From positions 1-64,000 of the forward strand of contig JADBXR010000025.1 of NCBI GenBank assembly GCA_020403425.1: a DNA stretch of 64,000 nucleotides, read 5' to 3'. The notes below the pieces were generated by a model that did not search any database, was not told the origin of the DNA, and saw only the letters and a program-made list of their open reading frames with translations. This DNA is from Chitinophagaceae bacterium (lineage in GTDB: Bacteria > Bacteroidota > Bacteroidia > Chitinophagales > Chitinophagaceae). Position numbers and translations under genes: made by a program. How positions within the stretch are numbered: the stretch's first letter is position 1; every line of letters begins with the position of its first letter. Below are positions 47,248-58,400 of this stretch, piece after piece.

Positions 47248-49452
47248 ATGTGTAAAAGATTTGTTACTGCATCACTGTTTAGTTTCCTCATTTTCAATGT
47301 ATCTGCCCAATCTTCGCATACATCCAAAGATAGTTTCACCCTGAAAGTGAACAACCTGCCCGATATCACCGTGGTAGGCCGCAACAGCAAGAGCGATATC
47401 CAGCAAATGCCCGAGATCGTAGGCACTTCCATCTACGCGGGCAAAAAGAACTCGCTGGTCGTATTGGATAATGTACAGGGTAATGTTGTCACCAATAATA
47501 TGCGCCAGGTGCTTGCCAAAGTACCCGGTATCCATATCTGGGAAAGCGATCCCAGCGGGATCCAGATCGGTATCGCTGCGCGCGGACTGAGTCCCAACCG
47601 CAGCTGGGAGTTCAATGTGCGCCAGAACGGCTATGATATTGCCGCCGATCCCTTCGGTTATCCGGAGGCTTACTATAACCCGCAGTTACAGGGCGTACAA
47701 AGGGTGGAGATCATCCGTGGACAGGGATCGCTGCAATACGGCCCTCAGTTCGGCGGCATGGTGAACTATATTCTCCGTAACGGCAGTGAGATCAACAAAC
47801 CCTTCGAATTCGAAACACAACAGACCGTAGGAAGCAATGGCCTGTTCAACTCTTACAATGCCATCGGCGGTAAAAAAGGAAAGGTCCATTATTATGGCTT
47901 CTTTGATCACCGCAATGGCGACGGTTGGAGGGAGAACAGCCGGTATTATACGAATGCGGGTTATGGTACAGTGACCTACTACCTCACACCCAAATTCTCC
48001 TTAACCGCCGAGATCATGCGCTCGCATATCCGCAGCCAGCAGGCTGGTGGTTTGACGGACGCACAGTTCAGCCAGGATGCACAACAAAGCCTTCGTGCCC
48101 GTAACTGGTTCGATATCCTGTGGACCACTCCGGCTCTGATCGCCAATTACCAGATCAATGAGACCACCCGCTGGAACACCAAACTGTTTGCCACTATCGG
48201 CGACAGGAACAGTGTGGGCTTTACACCCGCCATCACGGTAAAGGACAGCATCAATGCCGCAACACAGAACTATAATAACCGGGTATTGAATGCAGACAGG
48301 TATCGGAACTATGCGCTGGAGAGCAGAATCATCACAGACTACCTGCTGGGTAATATGAAGAACACGCTCTCGGCCGGAATCCGTCTTTATACAGGAAGCA
48401 CTTTCCGCCAGTCGAATGGCAAAGGAAGTACCGGCAACAATTACGATATGCATCCTGTTGATACCTATCCTACAGATATCCGTTTCGACTCCCGTAATGC
48501 GGCGGCATTTGCAGAAAATATTTTCCGCATCAGTGATAAACTGTTGCTGATACCGGGTATCCGATACGAATGGCTGGAAGGCACTGCAGCGGGACGCAAT
48601 GGTTTCAACAACGCCGGAGCGCCGATACAATTACAGAATATTAAAAGAAGCCGCAGCTTTTTGCTGGCAGGGATCGGTAGTGAATTCCATATTGGCAAGG
48701 GTACAGAACTGTACGCCAACTATTCACAGGCATACCGACCCATTCAGTTCGCCAACCTGCAGGCGCCACCCTCTACCGATGTGGTGGACCCGAACCTTAG
48801 CGATGCCAAAGGATATAATATAGACCTGGGATACCGGGGTAAAGTAAAAAGTTTCCTGCAGTTCGATGTAAGCGTCTATTATCTCTCTTACCAGAACCGG
48901 ATCGGGACCATCACGCCCGCCGGTGCCACCTATCGCCTGATCACCAATGTGGGTAACAGCATCAGCCAGGGTTTTGAGGGTTTTGTTGAGTTCAATCCGA
49001 TCAAAGCATTTGCACCCAGCAATACAACAGATGTCCTGGTATTTGCTTCGTACAGTTATACCGATGCCCGTTACAGCAACGACCATAAAGATGCGGCCAC
49101 CAAGGGCAAACAGGTAGAGAACGCACCCAGGAATATCCTTCGTTTGGGTATCTCGGCAGGTTATAAGTCCTTCCTGCTGACTGGTCAGGTAAGTTATAGC
49201 GACAAAACATTCAGTGATGCGAACAATACGGTTACACCCACCGCCAACGCGCAGAACGGTCTGATCCCTTCGTATACCGTTACCGACCTCACTGCCACTT
49301 ATAAATTATCGAAAGACCTTTCTATCAAATCAGGCATCAATAACCTGTTCGATACCAGGTATTTTACCCGGAGAGCGGGTGGTTACCCCGGACCCGGTGT
49401 ACTGCCGGGGGATGGAAGGACCTTTTTTATCTCTGTTGGAGCTAAACTCTAG
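47248..49452 (+). CDS. TonB-dependent receptor, FecA-like
   Basis: A 734-aa outer-membrane receptor. Signal peptide (1-21, VTASLFSFLIFNVSAQ), plug domain (about 40-170) with LPDITVVGRNSKS, MRQVLAKVPGIHIWESDPSGIQIGIAARGLSPNRSWEF and QRVEIIRGQGSLQYGPQFGGMVNYI, then the barrel, ending VGAKL with FFISVGAKL. The plug sequence resembles the FecA/citrate-iron receptor group; there is no N-terminal signalling extension, so no FecR link. A terminator follows. The ligand could be iron-siderophore or another chelate. The WYL gene upstream may control it, as no promoter stands out in the 101-nt gap. Confidence 0.88.
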   Translation: MCKRFVTASLFSFLIFNVSAQSSHTSKDSFTLKVNNLPDITVVGRNSKSDIQQMPEIVGTSIYAGKKNSLVVLDNVQGNVVTNNMRQVLAKVPGIHIWESDPSGIQIGIAARGLSPNRSWEFNVRQNGYDIAADPFGYPEAYYNPQLQGVQRVEIIRGQGSLQYGPQFGGMVNYILRNGSEINKPFEFETQQTVGSNGLFNSYNAIGGKKGKVHYYGFFDHRNGDGWRENSRYYTNAGYGTVTYYLTPKFSLTAEIMRSHIRSQQAGGLTDAQFSQDAQQSLRARNWFDILWTTPALIANYQINETTRWNTKLFATIGDRNSVGFTPAITVKDSINAATQNYNNRVLNADRYRNYALESRIITDYLLGNMKNTLSAGIRLYTGSTFRQSNGKGSTGNNYDMHPVDTYPTDIRFDSRNAAAFAENIFRISDKLLLIPGIRYEWLEGTAAGRNGFNNAGAPIQLQNIKRSRSFLLAGIGSEFHIGKGTELYANYSQAYRPIQFANLQAPPSTDVVDPNLSDAKGYNIDLGYRGKVKSFLQFDVSVYYLSYQNRIGTITPAGATYRLITNVGNSISQGFEGFVEFNPIKAFAPSNTTDVLVFASYSYTDARYSNDHKDAATKGKQVENAPRNILRLGISAGYKSFLLTGQVSYSDKTFSDANNTVTPTANAQNGLIPSYTVTDLTATYKLSKDLSIKSGINNLFDTRYFTRRAGGYPGPGVLPGDGRTFFISVGAKL

Positions 49453-49463
49453 ATTTGCAAAAG

Positions 49464-49486
49464 AAAGAGGCCTTCGGGCCTCTTTT
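49464..49486. terminator. Bidirectional terminator with TTCG loop
   Basis: AAAGAGGCC (49464-49472) and GGCCTCTTT (49477-49485) around TTCG, flanked by A and T runs. Separates the convergent receptor and RidA genes. Confidence 0.88.
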
Positions 49487-50006
49487 AATTTTCTACCTCT
49501 ACCACCATCTCAATTTCCACTGCCATATTGAAAGGTAAAGATGCCATACCTACCGCACTGCGCGCATGTTTACCTGCATCGCCGAACACCGCTACCATCA
49601 GGTCGGAGAAACCATTGATCACTTTGGGCTGATCGGTAAAACTTTCCGTACCATTAACCATGCCCAATACTTTTACGATACGTTTTACTTTGCCCAGGTC
49701 GCCCACCGCAGCTTGTAAGGTGGCCAACAATGAGATACCAGTGAGTTTGGCTGCCGCATAACCATCCTCAATACTCAGGTCCTTACCTAACTTTCCGGTG
49801 ATATAGCCTCCTTTGGTTTTGTCTTCCGGACCATGACCCGACAGGAAGACCAGGTTGCCCGAACGAACAAATTTCACATAGTTGGCCACAGGGTTGCCAA
49901 CAGCGGGCAAAACGATACCCATTTCCTTCAGTCTGGATTCAGGGCTTTGGGCTTTGGATACCTGCGCCGCCAACAGCAGCAAGATAATGGTCAGTGTATT
50001 TTTCAT
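49485..50006 (-). CDS. Exported RidA/YjgF family protein
   Basis: A 173-aa protein. The core (about 20-173) is the RidA fold: GIVLPAVGNPVANYVKFVRSGNLVFLSGHGPEDKTKG, VKVLGMVNGTESFTDQPKVINGFSDLMVAVFGD and RSAVGMASLPFNMAVEIEMVVEVE, where R and E near the end are the usual site for imine hydrolysis. Cytosolic RidA breaks down reactive enamines; this copy has a signal peptide (MKNTLTIILLLLAAQVSKAQ) and would act outside the cytoplasm. The open frame extends 11 codons upstream; ATG 50006 gives a clean signal peptide. It lies upstream of nothing on the same strand. Confidence 0.88.
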   Translation of the reverse strand: MKNTLTIILLLLAAQVSKAQSPESRLKEMGIVLPAVGNPVANYVKFVRSGNLVFLSGHGPEDKTKGGYITGKLGKDLSIEDGYAAAKLTGISLLATLQAAVGDLGKVKRIVKVLGMVNGTESFTDQPKVINGFSDLMVAVFGDAGKHARSAVGMASLPFNMAVEIEMVVEVEN

Positions 50007-50061
50007 ATGAGGCGAATTGCGGGATAAGTGGGAATACAATCAGTGCATTGTTCCTATGCAT

Positions 50062-50559
50062 TTACACATCTTTCTCATCAAATGATAACACCAGCGTAGA
50101 AAGAGATGTCTGCACTTTACGACAACGTACACCTGCTCTTTCTAGCATCAGCCTGGACGCTTTTGCAGGGTCTGTGCTTTCGTATTTGTCAGACAGGTAG
50201 ATCACTTCCGTGATACCTGCCTGTATGATGGCTTTGGTACATTCGTTACAGGGGAACAAGGCCGTATATATCTTACATCCCCGCAGGTCCATGCCGATAT
50301 TGTTGAGAATGGCATTCAGTTCTGCGTGACAGACATAAGGATATTTGGTATCTAGGAATTCACCCTGTTTCGACCAGGGGAACTCATCGTCGCTACATCC
50401 CAGTGGCAGGCCATTGTAGCCGGCGCCAACGATCTTGTTCTTGTCGTTCACGATACAGGCTCCCACCTGTGTGCTGGGATCTTTGCTCCTGCGGGCCGAC
50501 AACAGGGCCACACCCATAAAATATTCATCCCAACTGATATAGTCTTGTCTCTTTTCCAA
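50062..50559 (-). CDS. Deoxycytidylate (dCMP) deaminase
   Basis: A 165-aa zinc enzyme that turns dCMP into dUMP for dTTP synthesis. The zinc site is visible as H78-A-E80 and C104-N-E-C107 (P-C-x2-C), with the catalytic E80; the substrate region [13 protein letters not shown] and [13 protein letters not shown] matches the dCMP group rather than cytidine deaminase or ComEB-only proteins. It begins with [16 protein letters not shown], typical for Bacteroidota. The 55-nt gap to the RidA gene suggests possible co-transcription. Confidence 0.92.
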   Translation of the reverse strand: MEKRQDYISWDEYFMGVALLSARRSKDPSTQVGACIVNDKNKIVGAGYNGLPLGCSDDEFPWSKQGEFLDTKYPYVCHAELNAILNNIGMDLRGCKIYTALFPCNECTKAIIQAGITEVIYLSDKYESTDPAKASRLMLERAGVRCRKVQTSLSTLVLSFDEKDV

Positions 50560-50627
50560 AATGGCAGATATTGATAACGATGATTACGAATGTAGGATAA
50601 AATGTTTCACTGAAAACAGGCCGCTGT

Positions 50628-52322
50628 TCACAGGAGTCCTTTTTTCAACTGCTCCACGGCATGATTGGCCGCCCTGGCGGTCAGTGCCATGTATAAGATG
50701 GATGGACTCTGGTTCCCGGTGCTTGTCATGCAGGCGCCATCGGTTACAAAAACGTTCTGACAATGGTGTAACTGGTTCCACTCGTTCAGCAGGGAAGTGG
50801 CGGGATCGTTGCCCATACGACAGCCACCCATTTCGTGTATATCAAGTCCGGGAGGCTGATGGTTGTCGTTAGCCACAATATCATACACTCCGGCCTTCTT
50901 GAACATAGCAGTGGTCTGCTCTATGAAATCTTTTACCATTTTATCATCGTTCTCATCATAATCGACCGATACCACCAGCTGCGGGATCCCGAAGGGGTCG
51001 GTCTTGTCCTTACTCAGCCGAACATGGTTCTCTGCTTTCGGGATGGTCTCTCCCTGCATATAGGCATACACATGCCAGCCACCGGGCTCCTGCATGGCTT
51101 CTTTGAAAGCGGCGCCGATGGTTTCGGGCGTGGTACTGGTATCGAACCTCTCGCGATAGGCGCCTGCAAATGTGGTATACCCGCCCACAAAATCCGTATC
51201 CTTTCTATCCAGGTTACGGTAATTGGCAATGATGGTTTCCGTTGGATTGCGCCCATAGAAATAACGGTCCCGATACCCGTCAATACGCCCATTCAGATAG
51301 GCACGGTAATTATGATGACAGATATACTTACCCAGTAAACCGGAATCATTACCCAGTCCATTGGGGAACCGGTCAGAAACAGAGTTCAGCAGGATCAGGT
51401 TCGTGTTCAGGGCCGAGGCATTCACAAAAATGATGCGGGCACTGTATTCTGTCTCAGCTTTGGTATGTGCATCGATCACACGGACCGACCTGGCTTTCTG
51501 CGAGGGCTCATCGTAGATAATGGAATGGACCACGGAATCGGTCAATATGGTGAGATTTCCCGTTTTGGCGGCCCAGGGTATGGTAGACGACACCGAGCTG
51601 AAATATCCGCCCAGCGGGCATCCGCGCATACAAAGGTTCCGCGATAAACATTGGGCCCTTCCCTGTTCCAGGTGAACAGGTTGCGGTTCTGTAATATGCG
51701 CCCAGCGGGCATGTACCAGGTACCGGCCGAATTCTTTGTACAATACTTCCTTCAGGTGCGCTTCCACGCAGTTCAATTCAAACGGTGGCAGGAATTCACC
51801 ATCGGGCATGGATGCGATACCATCCCTGTTGCCGCATACACCAATGAATCGCTCTACATGCGAGTACCAGTCAGCCACATCCTTGTAGCGGATGGGCCAG
51901 TCAAAACCATAGCCAAAACGTTGCGGGCCGGTGAATTCATAATCGCTCCAGCGCTGGCAGGCCCTACCCCAGGTCAGTGATTTACCACCCAGCTGGTAAC
52001 CACGTATCCAGTCGAACGGTTTTTCCTGTACATAGGGCTGGATCGCATCCTCTATAAAAAAATGAGCATTGTCTTCTCCAAAACCTGCCGAACGCGTGAT
52101 CAGCGGATTCTTTTTCCGGAATGCCTGTGTGGTATTTCCCCGGTGCGGCAATTCCCAGGGTGCTTTGTTGGCAGTGGGATAGTCTTTGATATGCTCCACT
52201 TTCCTTCCCCGCTCTATCAATAATGTCTTCAAGCCTTTTTCACACAGTTCCTTGGCAGCCCAGCCACCGCTGATACCTGAGCCGATCACGATCGCATCGT
52301 ATGTGTTCTGATTGTCTGGCAT
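50628..52322 (-). CDS. GMC family oxidoreductase
   Basis: A 564-aa FAD enzyme that oxidises sugars, polyols or related alcohols. N-terminal FAD-binding site DAIVIGSGISGGWAAKELCEKG (8-29) followed by the GMC-N region (LLIERGRKVEHI), a cysteine-rich insert CLSRNLCMRGCPLGG that many Bacteroidota GMC proteins have, and the GMC C-terminal domain with HEMGGCRMG and GNQSPSILYMALTA, which holds the catalytic pair. The open frame starts 27 codons further upstream; ATG 52322 begins MPDNQNTYDAIV, close to the dinucleotide fold. A gluconate 2-dehydrogenase subunit 3 gene, a common partner, is not adjacent. Confidence 0.9.
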   Translation of the reverse strand: MPDNQNTYDAIVIGSGISGGWAAKELCEKGLKTLLIERGRKVEHIKDYPTANKAPWELPHRGNTTQAFRKKNPLITRSAGFGEDNAHFFIEDAIQPYVQEKPFDWIRGYQLGGKSLTWGRACQRWSDYEFTGPQRFGYGFDWPIRYKDVADWYSHVERFIGVCGNRDGIASMPDGEFLPPFELNCVEAHLKEVLYKEFGRYLVHARWAHITEPQPVHLEQGRAQCLSRNLCMRGCPLGGYFSSVSSTIPWAAKTGNLTILTDSVVHSIIYDEPSQKARSVRVIDAHTKAETEYSARIIFVNASALNTNLILLNSVSDRFPNGLGNDSGLLGKYICHHNYRAYLNGRIDGYRDRYFYGRNPTETIIANYRNLDRKDTDFVGGYTTFAGAYRERFDTSTTPETIGAAFKEAMQEPGGWHVYAYMQGETIPKAENHVRLSKDKTDPFGIPQLVVSVDYDENDDKMVKDFIEQTTAMFKKAGVYDIVANDNHQPPGLDIHEMGGCRMGNDPATSLLNEWNQLHHCQNVFVTDGACMTSTGNQSPSILYMALTARAANHAVEQLKKGLL

Positions 52323-52361
52323 AACTCGAAAGAAGTGGTTGACGCTTCCTGCCAACAAGGT

Positions 52362-52395
52362 AAAAAAAAACAGGCAAAAAGGATTTTCTGCCTGT
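52362..52395 (-). terminator. Terminator of the YncE/phosphatase gene
   Basis: On the minus strand ACAGGCA (52395-52389) and TGCCTGT (52376-52370) pair, followed by eight T. Confidence 0.82.
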
Positions 52396-52418
52396 CTTAT
52401 CAAACCCGTAATCGACCG

Positions 52419-55169
52419 TTATTTATTATCCGCCGGCCTAATCATCGTTTTTTTCTGGCTGTAATGATCTGCCCGCTGCTCGGCCGTATCGTCCATTTCC
52501 GGTCCTTTCAGGATCTTTCTCCAATCGATGGTACGCTGGTATCTCTTCATGGCTTTCTCTGTATCGAAGATCCTTTCGTCATGTTTTTCCAGTGTGTAAG
52601 GCGTATAGTCGGGGGTACCGGTAAAGAAATCCTGCAGGAGCGACGCTGTTGCATCATACTGGTTAACATAGGGAACACCCAGGATATTATAGATCGTTTT
52701 CAGGATGGAACCAAAGTTGGCATGCGTGTTACTTACATAACCTCGTTTTACGTACGGACCAGCCATCATCAGCACGGAACGGTGCGCATCTATATGGTCC
52801 ACACCACCCTGCGGATCATCTTCGGTGATGATCACCAGCATATTCTTCCAGTAGCGGGTTCTGGAAAGAAAATGAAGAATACGACCCACGGCCAGGTCAT
52901 TGTCTGCAATATAGGAATGACGGGAACTATAGCCATCCTCCGGTCTTGCACCAGCAGTATGATCATTCGGCACCTGCATGGTGATCAGTGAGGGAAGTTT
53001 TTCCTTACCCCTGATCCAGCGCCGGGTGAACTCGTTCTCGAACTGGTCCATCCGGTATTGATCAGGGATATTGGTGTTATATCCGGGATAGCTGGTACTG
53101 GTTCTTGCATACAAAGCTTTCTGCATGGGTACCATCACACCATGTGCGGCGCCGGTTGCGGTATCATACCACTCTTCGCGAACATGAGCCGTTTCATTGG
53201 CCTCACCAAAATTGTAGAAGGAGATCTTTTTCCTTTCCAGCGCCTCCCACAAGCCGCCGATCTCGGCATAATCTTCCGGATCAATGCTTCCTGTACTTCC
53301 AGGGAACCTGCGGCCCGGTGCTTTGGAGAAAATGCGGGAAGATTTGCTCACGCTCGAATTGGTCTCTACCCATTCGTTGGGTATCACACCCATCATCCAG
53401 TGGTGGCCATGAATGGATGCGTCGCTATCGCAATAAAAATTATCGCTGAACGCGAATTGTTTGGCCGCTTTATGGTGATTGGGCGATACCCTTAGGTTTT
53501 TGAACTTTGGTCTCAGGCTATCAGGCAGGGTATATTCGCAGTTGACACCGAACCTGGCCAGCGTAGAATCGCCTTTTGCATTGGCTAGCTGACCAAACAT
53601 TTCATCGTAGGTCCTGTTCTCTTTGGTGATGTATACGATGTATTTGATGGGACTTTCTTTTTCTCCGGGCAGAAAAGGCAGGGGATTCCTAGGGTCTTTT
53701 TGCAATGCGACTTCTTCAAAAGTATTCTGAAGAGCTTGCCGGGTATAGGTTGCAAGTGCCTCTTTGCCCGGTACGGTTATCTTCTGGAAACTGCCCAGCT
53801 GTATATCGCCAATATAGGTGCCCTGCGGGGGTGTGGTAAAACCGGCACCACCATTGGGGCCGGCACCCAGGCCGCGGCAGGTGATCACGTACAGTTCTTT
53901 TTCATCTTCCGATAAACGAACACGGGTGGGACCCCACGCAGTAGGTATCAGACCTTTGGTCTTCCTGCTCTCTGCATCGATCACCGCAATGGCATTAAAA
54001 CCCAGCAAGGCAACATACAAGGTCTTTTCATCTTTACTGAGTGTGATACCGAAAGGTAACAGGCCTCTGAAACGATCGATCCTTTTATCGGTGGTGATGG
54101 GTATATGACCCAGTATCTTATGATTTCTGTAATCAATAACAGAGATATTATCATTCGTGGCATTGGTCACATAGGCAAACCGTTTGCCTACGGCAATGGA
54201 GTTAGGGCTGGCACCACCTACTACTTCCGCATCTTCGATCATTTCGCCAACCTGGTGGCCTGTTTTGAATTTATCGATCACTTGATTGGTAGCAAGATCA
54301 ATGGTGAACACACTCATGGCTTCCGGTGAAGAGGGGCTTCCAACGCCAGGGATCTTTTTACCCTCCATCACGGTCCCGTTGATGGATTCGGGTGTATTAT
54401 CCCCATAAGGGTGCCTGGATATCATCAGTGAATCATAGTTCTCTTTGGTGGCACCTGTGATCAGTGGATAACTGTACATGCCCACATTGGCCACGAATGC
54501 TGTTTTTTTATCCGAACTGAGCGAAAGTCCAAACGGCTGACGCCCAACCGGAATGGAAGCGGTGATCTTTTTATCTGTTAAATGATACCTCACCATCCTG
54601 AAATGCGCCCGATCAAGGATCAATAGTTCGTCGCCATTCAATAATAGGTCGGAAGTGAAGCTGTCCTCAAAATCCTCGGTCCCCACTTTTCCATTCAGTG
54701 AAATAGAATCCAGCCGCTGTAATCTTTCAATATCATATACGATCACCGAACCATTATCGCCCCCACTCAGGTAGACCGTTCTGGAATCCGGTGCAAAAGC
54801 AATACCCAAAAAGGATCCATGTGAAAGCGGCGACAAGATCTTTTTATCATAACTGGGAACACGCGTGTTCGTCATGCCTGCGATGTCGATAATGGTGAAC
54901 ACACCATCGTGTAATGTCACCGCTTTTTTGCCATCCGGAGAAACCGCCATACCAAAGGGGTCGTGGGTAATGCGGATCAGCTCTCCGGCAGGTGTAAGCA
55001 AACGGCCGCTGGGAATGACCGACACGCCTTTTTCATTGATCTTACTATACAGACCCCTTCCGGGGACCTGCAAGGTATGTACGGTTTTCTGTGCCTGTCC
55101 GTTTTGCGAACAGAACAAGAAAAAAGCAAACAGCACAAAAGACATGGATACAACAGGGCGCAGTTTCAT
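52419..55169 (-). CDS. YncE-type beta-propeller fused to an alkaline-phosphatase-like domain
   Basis: A 916-aa exported protein. Signal peptide to about residue 26, then six to seven propeller blades (about 30-460) with the typical (D)G-x4-V-x2-Y-D/TVYLSGGDNGSVIVYDIE and KKAFVANVG, NDNISVIDYRNHK repeats, as in YVTN/lactonase-like propellers. From about 500 the phosphoesterase (PF04185/AcpA-like) domain follows: YIVYITKENRTYDEMFGQ (metal-binding E-N), CDSDASIHGHHWMMG, TMQVPNDHTAGARP and ITEDDPQGGVDHIDAHRSVL with H and D ligands. Such proteins are seen beside SusC/D genes in Bacteroidota, and here the gene is divergent from one. Phosphate release from polymers or surface signalling are possible roles. 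Confidence 0.88.
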   Translation of the reverse strand: MKLRPVVSMSFVLFAFFLFCSQNGQAQKTVHTLQVPGRGLYSKINEKGVSVIPSGRLLTPAGELIRITHDPFGMAVSPDGKKAVTLHDGVFTIIDIAGMTNTRVPSYDKKILSPLSHGSFLGIAFAPDSRTVYLSGGDNGSVIVYDIERLQRLDSISLNGKVGTEDFEDSFTSDLLLNGDELLILDRAHFRMVRYHLTDKKITASIPVGRQPFGLSLSSDKKTAFVANVGMYSYPLITGATKENYDSLMISRHPYGDNTPESINGTVMEGKKIPGVGSPSSPEAMSVFTIDLATNQVIDKFKTGHQVGEMIEDAEVVGGASPNSIAVGKRFAYVTNATNDNISVIDYRNHKILGHIPITTDKRIDRFRGLLPFGITLSKDEKTLYVALLGFNAIAVIDAESRKTKGLIPTAWGPTRVRLSEDEKELYVITCRGLGAGPNGGAGFTTPPQGTYIGDIQLGSFQKITVPGKEALATYTRQALQNTFEEVALQKDPRNPLPFLPGEKESPIKYIVYITKENRTYDEMFGQLANAKGDSTLARFGVNCEYTLPDSLRPKFKNLRVSPNHHKAAKQFAFSDNFYCDSDASIHGHHWMMGVIPNEWVETNSSVSKSSRIFSKAPGRRFPGSTGSIDPEDYAEIGGLWEALERKKISFYNFGEANETAHVREEWYDTATGAAHGVMVPMQKALYARTSTSYPGYNTNIPDQYRMDQFENEFTRRWIRGKEKLPSLITMQVPNDHTAGARPEDGYSSRHSYIADNDLAVGRILHFLSRTRYWKNMLVIITEDDPQGGVDHIDAHRSVLMMAGPYVKRGYVSNTHANFGSILKTIYNILGVPYVNQYDATASLLQDFFTGTPDYTPYTLEKHDERIFDTEKAMKRYQRTIDWRKILKGPEMDDTAEQRADHYSQKKTMIRPADNK

Positions 55170-55285
55170 ATAAATGACGCATTAGTCATCAAATATATTT
55201 ATCTGCCTTGGTATAGACATGCAGGATAGTTCCGACAGAAAAGAAATAATACAAATACAACAATGCAGGAGGCAGCAGACTTCAT

Positions 55286-55313
55286 ACTTACTTAATAGTA
55301 AGATAACAGTAAG
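55286..55313. promoter_or_regulatory. Repeated AGTAAG/CTTACT sites upstream of the SusC gene
   Basis: CTTACT (55287-55292) is inverted relative to AGTAAG at 55297-55302 and again at 55308-55313, with the two AGTAAG copies 11 bp apart (one helical turn). It lies about 100 nt before the SusC start and may be a regulator site for the SusCD operon or the divergent phosphatase gene. Confidence 0.4.
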
Positions 55314-55413
55314 TTAATGTTTCCACGTTGAATTTTGGAACATCTTGCGCCCTCATTAGGGTCTGTACGGATCCAACCCGCAGATTGTTCTTCTATTAAC
55401 CAAATCAATTTAC

Positions 55414-58400
55414 ATGAAACTGCTTAAGCTGGTGCTAATGGCACTACTGTCTATTCCATTTTCACAAGGGACCTATGCACAAGCGTCTCCTAAGAACGAC
55501 AACAAAAAACAGGGCAATGTTCAGGTATCCGTATCTGGTATCATCCGGGATGCAGAGACCAATTCGCCCGTCAAAGATGTGACCATCAGTATCGAAGGCA
55601 AAAAAGCCATCGGTGTGAGTAAGGAAGATGGTTCTTTCTCTGTATCCGTAACCAAAGGGTCAACGCTTGTGTTTACCATGGTATCCTTTGCCTCCCAGCG
55701 TATGTTGGTGAATGAATCTGTGCAGAATAAGCCCATCATGCTGGCAAGAGAATCCAAAGAACTGGAGAATGTGGTGGTTACCGCATTGGGTATCAGCCGC
55801 AAGCAGAAAGCCCTGGGATATTCTGTACAAAGCATCGGTGAGGCCGACCTGAATGATGCGCGTTCGAATAACTGGTCAAGCGCTTTATCCGGTAAAGTGG
55901 CCGGCCTGAACCTCATCTCTGCCGGTTCCGGCCCGCTCAACTCTACCCGCATCAGCCTGAGGGGTGATGCTTCCATGAATCCGGATGGCAACAATGCCCT
56001 GATCGTTGTGGATGGTATCCCCAAGAACAGTACCATGACCAGCTCAGGTGTCAACAACGCATATGGCGCAGGTTCGGGTAATGATATCCCGATCGACTTT
56101 GGTAATGGCATTTCTGATATTAACCCCGATGATATTGAAAGCATCACCGTACTGAAAGGTGCCGGAGCCACTGCCTTGTATGGCAGCCGTGCGGCCAACG
56201 GTGCATTGATCATCACCACAAAGTCTGGTAACCGGAAAGACAAGGGTATCGGCGTCACCTTCAACTCCAATGCCAGTGTCAACACGGTACTCAAATGGCC
56301 CGATTACCAATATGAATATGGTCAGGGTACCGGCAAAGCATTGAATGCCGCCGGCGAAAAATATTACAGCTACGGCGCTTCTGCTGATGGGGCCAGCACC
56401 AGCGGTACCTCCAGCGCTTATGGGCCAAAATTTGACGGACAGCAATATTTCCAGTACGATCCGGAAAAACAGGGAGCGGGCACCACACGCACCCCATGGG
56501 TCCCGTACAAAGACAATATCAAAGGCTTCTGGCGCACCGGTTATACCATAACCAACAATATCTCACTGGAAGGCGGTAACGATAAAGGCTCTGTTCGCGC
56601 TTCCCTTACGCACAGCAAAAACGAGTGGATCATGCCGAACACGGGTTTCGAGAGGATCTCTGCCGCTTTCAGTACCAACTACAAGATATCCGATAAGATC
56701 AAGATCACGGCCAAACTCAACTACACCAATAAACAAAGCGATAACCTGCCCGGTACCGGTTATAATAACCAGTCCATCGCTTATTTCATGATCTTCCAAA
56801 ACCCGAACGTTGACCTGAACTGGTACCGCGACCGTTGGAAAAAAGGTTTTGAGCAGGTAGACCAGATCCATCCTTTCAGTTCATTTATCGATAACCCCTT
56901 CCTGATCGCCTATGAGATGACCAACTCGGTGAACAGCAACAATGTAGTGGGTAATATTGCCGCTACCTACCAGGTTACCAAGAAAATAGACCTGATGCTG
57001 CGTTCCGGTATCGATCTTACCAGCGAACAGCGCAAACAACAGCGACCCTTCAGTACGGCCAACTACCTGAAAGGATATTTCAAACAACAGAATATTGCCG
57101 ACTATGAAGTGAACTCCGACTTCCTTATCAGCTACCGCGATAAGTTTGGCGCTGATTTTGATTTTACCGCTTCTGCAGGCGGTAACGCCATGACCCGCAA
57201 ATACAACCGCCAGGACGCATATGTGGATGGCCTGGTGATCCCGGGTGTGTACAAACTCACCAACGGATCCGGTATGCCCATTGTAACAGCCACAGATCGC
57301 AACAAACAGGTTAACAGCTTGTACGGTATGGCATCGCTTAGCTATAAGGGCAAATATTTTATTGATGTGACCGGACGGAACGACTGGTCAAGCACTTTGC
57401 CGCTCATGAGCAATTCCTTCTTCTATCCATCAGTGAACACCAGTTTTATCCTGAGCGACATTTTCCGTTTACCTGCTGCCATCTCTTTTGCAAAAGCAAG
57501 GTTCTCGATTGCGCAGGTGGGTAACGATACCGACCCTTACAAGACCAAGAAGTATTATGGCACCAGTGAGTTCCCGGCTTCGGGCTCTGTACCGACCATT
57601 CTGCCGAATGCCAATTTAAAACCCGAGATCTCCAGCAGTAAAGAGTTTGGACTGGATGTACGTTTATTCAACAGTCGCCTGAATTTCGATATCACTTTAT
57701 ATCATAACCTCACCAAAAACCAGATCCTGGAAGTGCCGTTGGATCCAACCACCGGTTATACACGCGCAGTGCTGAATGCAGGTGTTGTAAGGAACAGAGG
57801 TATTGAAGTGGTCGTTAGCGGTCAGCCGATCAGGAGCAGCCGTTTCAAATGGGTGGCCACCGCAACCTGGTCCAAGAATGAGAACCGTGTGCTGGAACTG
57901 GCCGAAGGTATGGATGGCAAACAGGATATCGGTTATGGCGGTAACGCAACCATCCAGGCAAGAGTGGGCGGAACCACTGGCGATATCTATGGATTTGCCC
58001 TGGTACGTAATAATGAAGGGAAAGTCATTTACGATGCTACCAGCGGATTACCCGTTCGCCCTTCAGACATCTCCTATATTGGCAAGGCTTATGCAGACTG
58101 GAAAGGTGGTTTAAAAAATGAATTCACCTACAAAACATTCCGCCTGAGTGTGTTGGTGGATGGCCAGTTAGGAGGTATCATCTATTCACAGACACACCAC
58201 AAGATGACCGAACAGGGTAAACTGGTCCACACCCTGAACGGCAGGGCCGAGAACTATATCATTGGTGAAGGCGTAGTGCTGGATGCTGCCACAGGCAAAT
58301 ACATCCCTAACACGAAAAAAGTGTTGCCGGTGGATTACTATACAGAATATTACCGTCGCGCCAATGTAGAGACCAATTCATTCGATGCCTCATACCTGAA

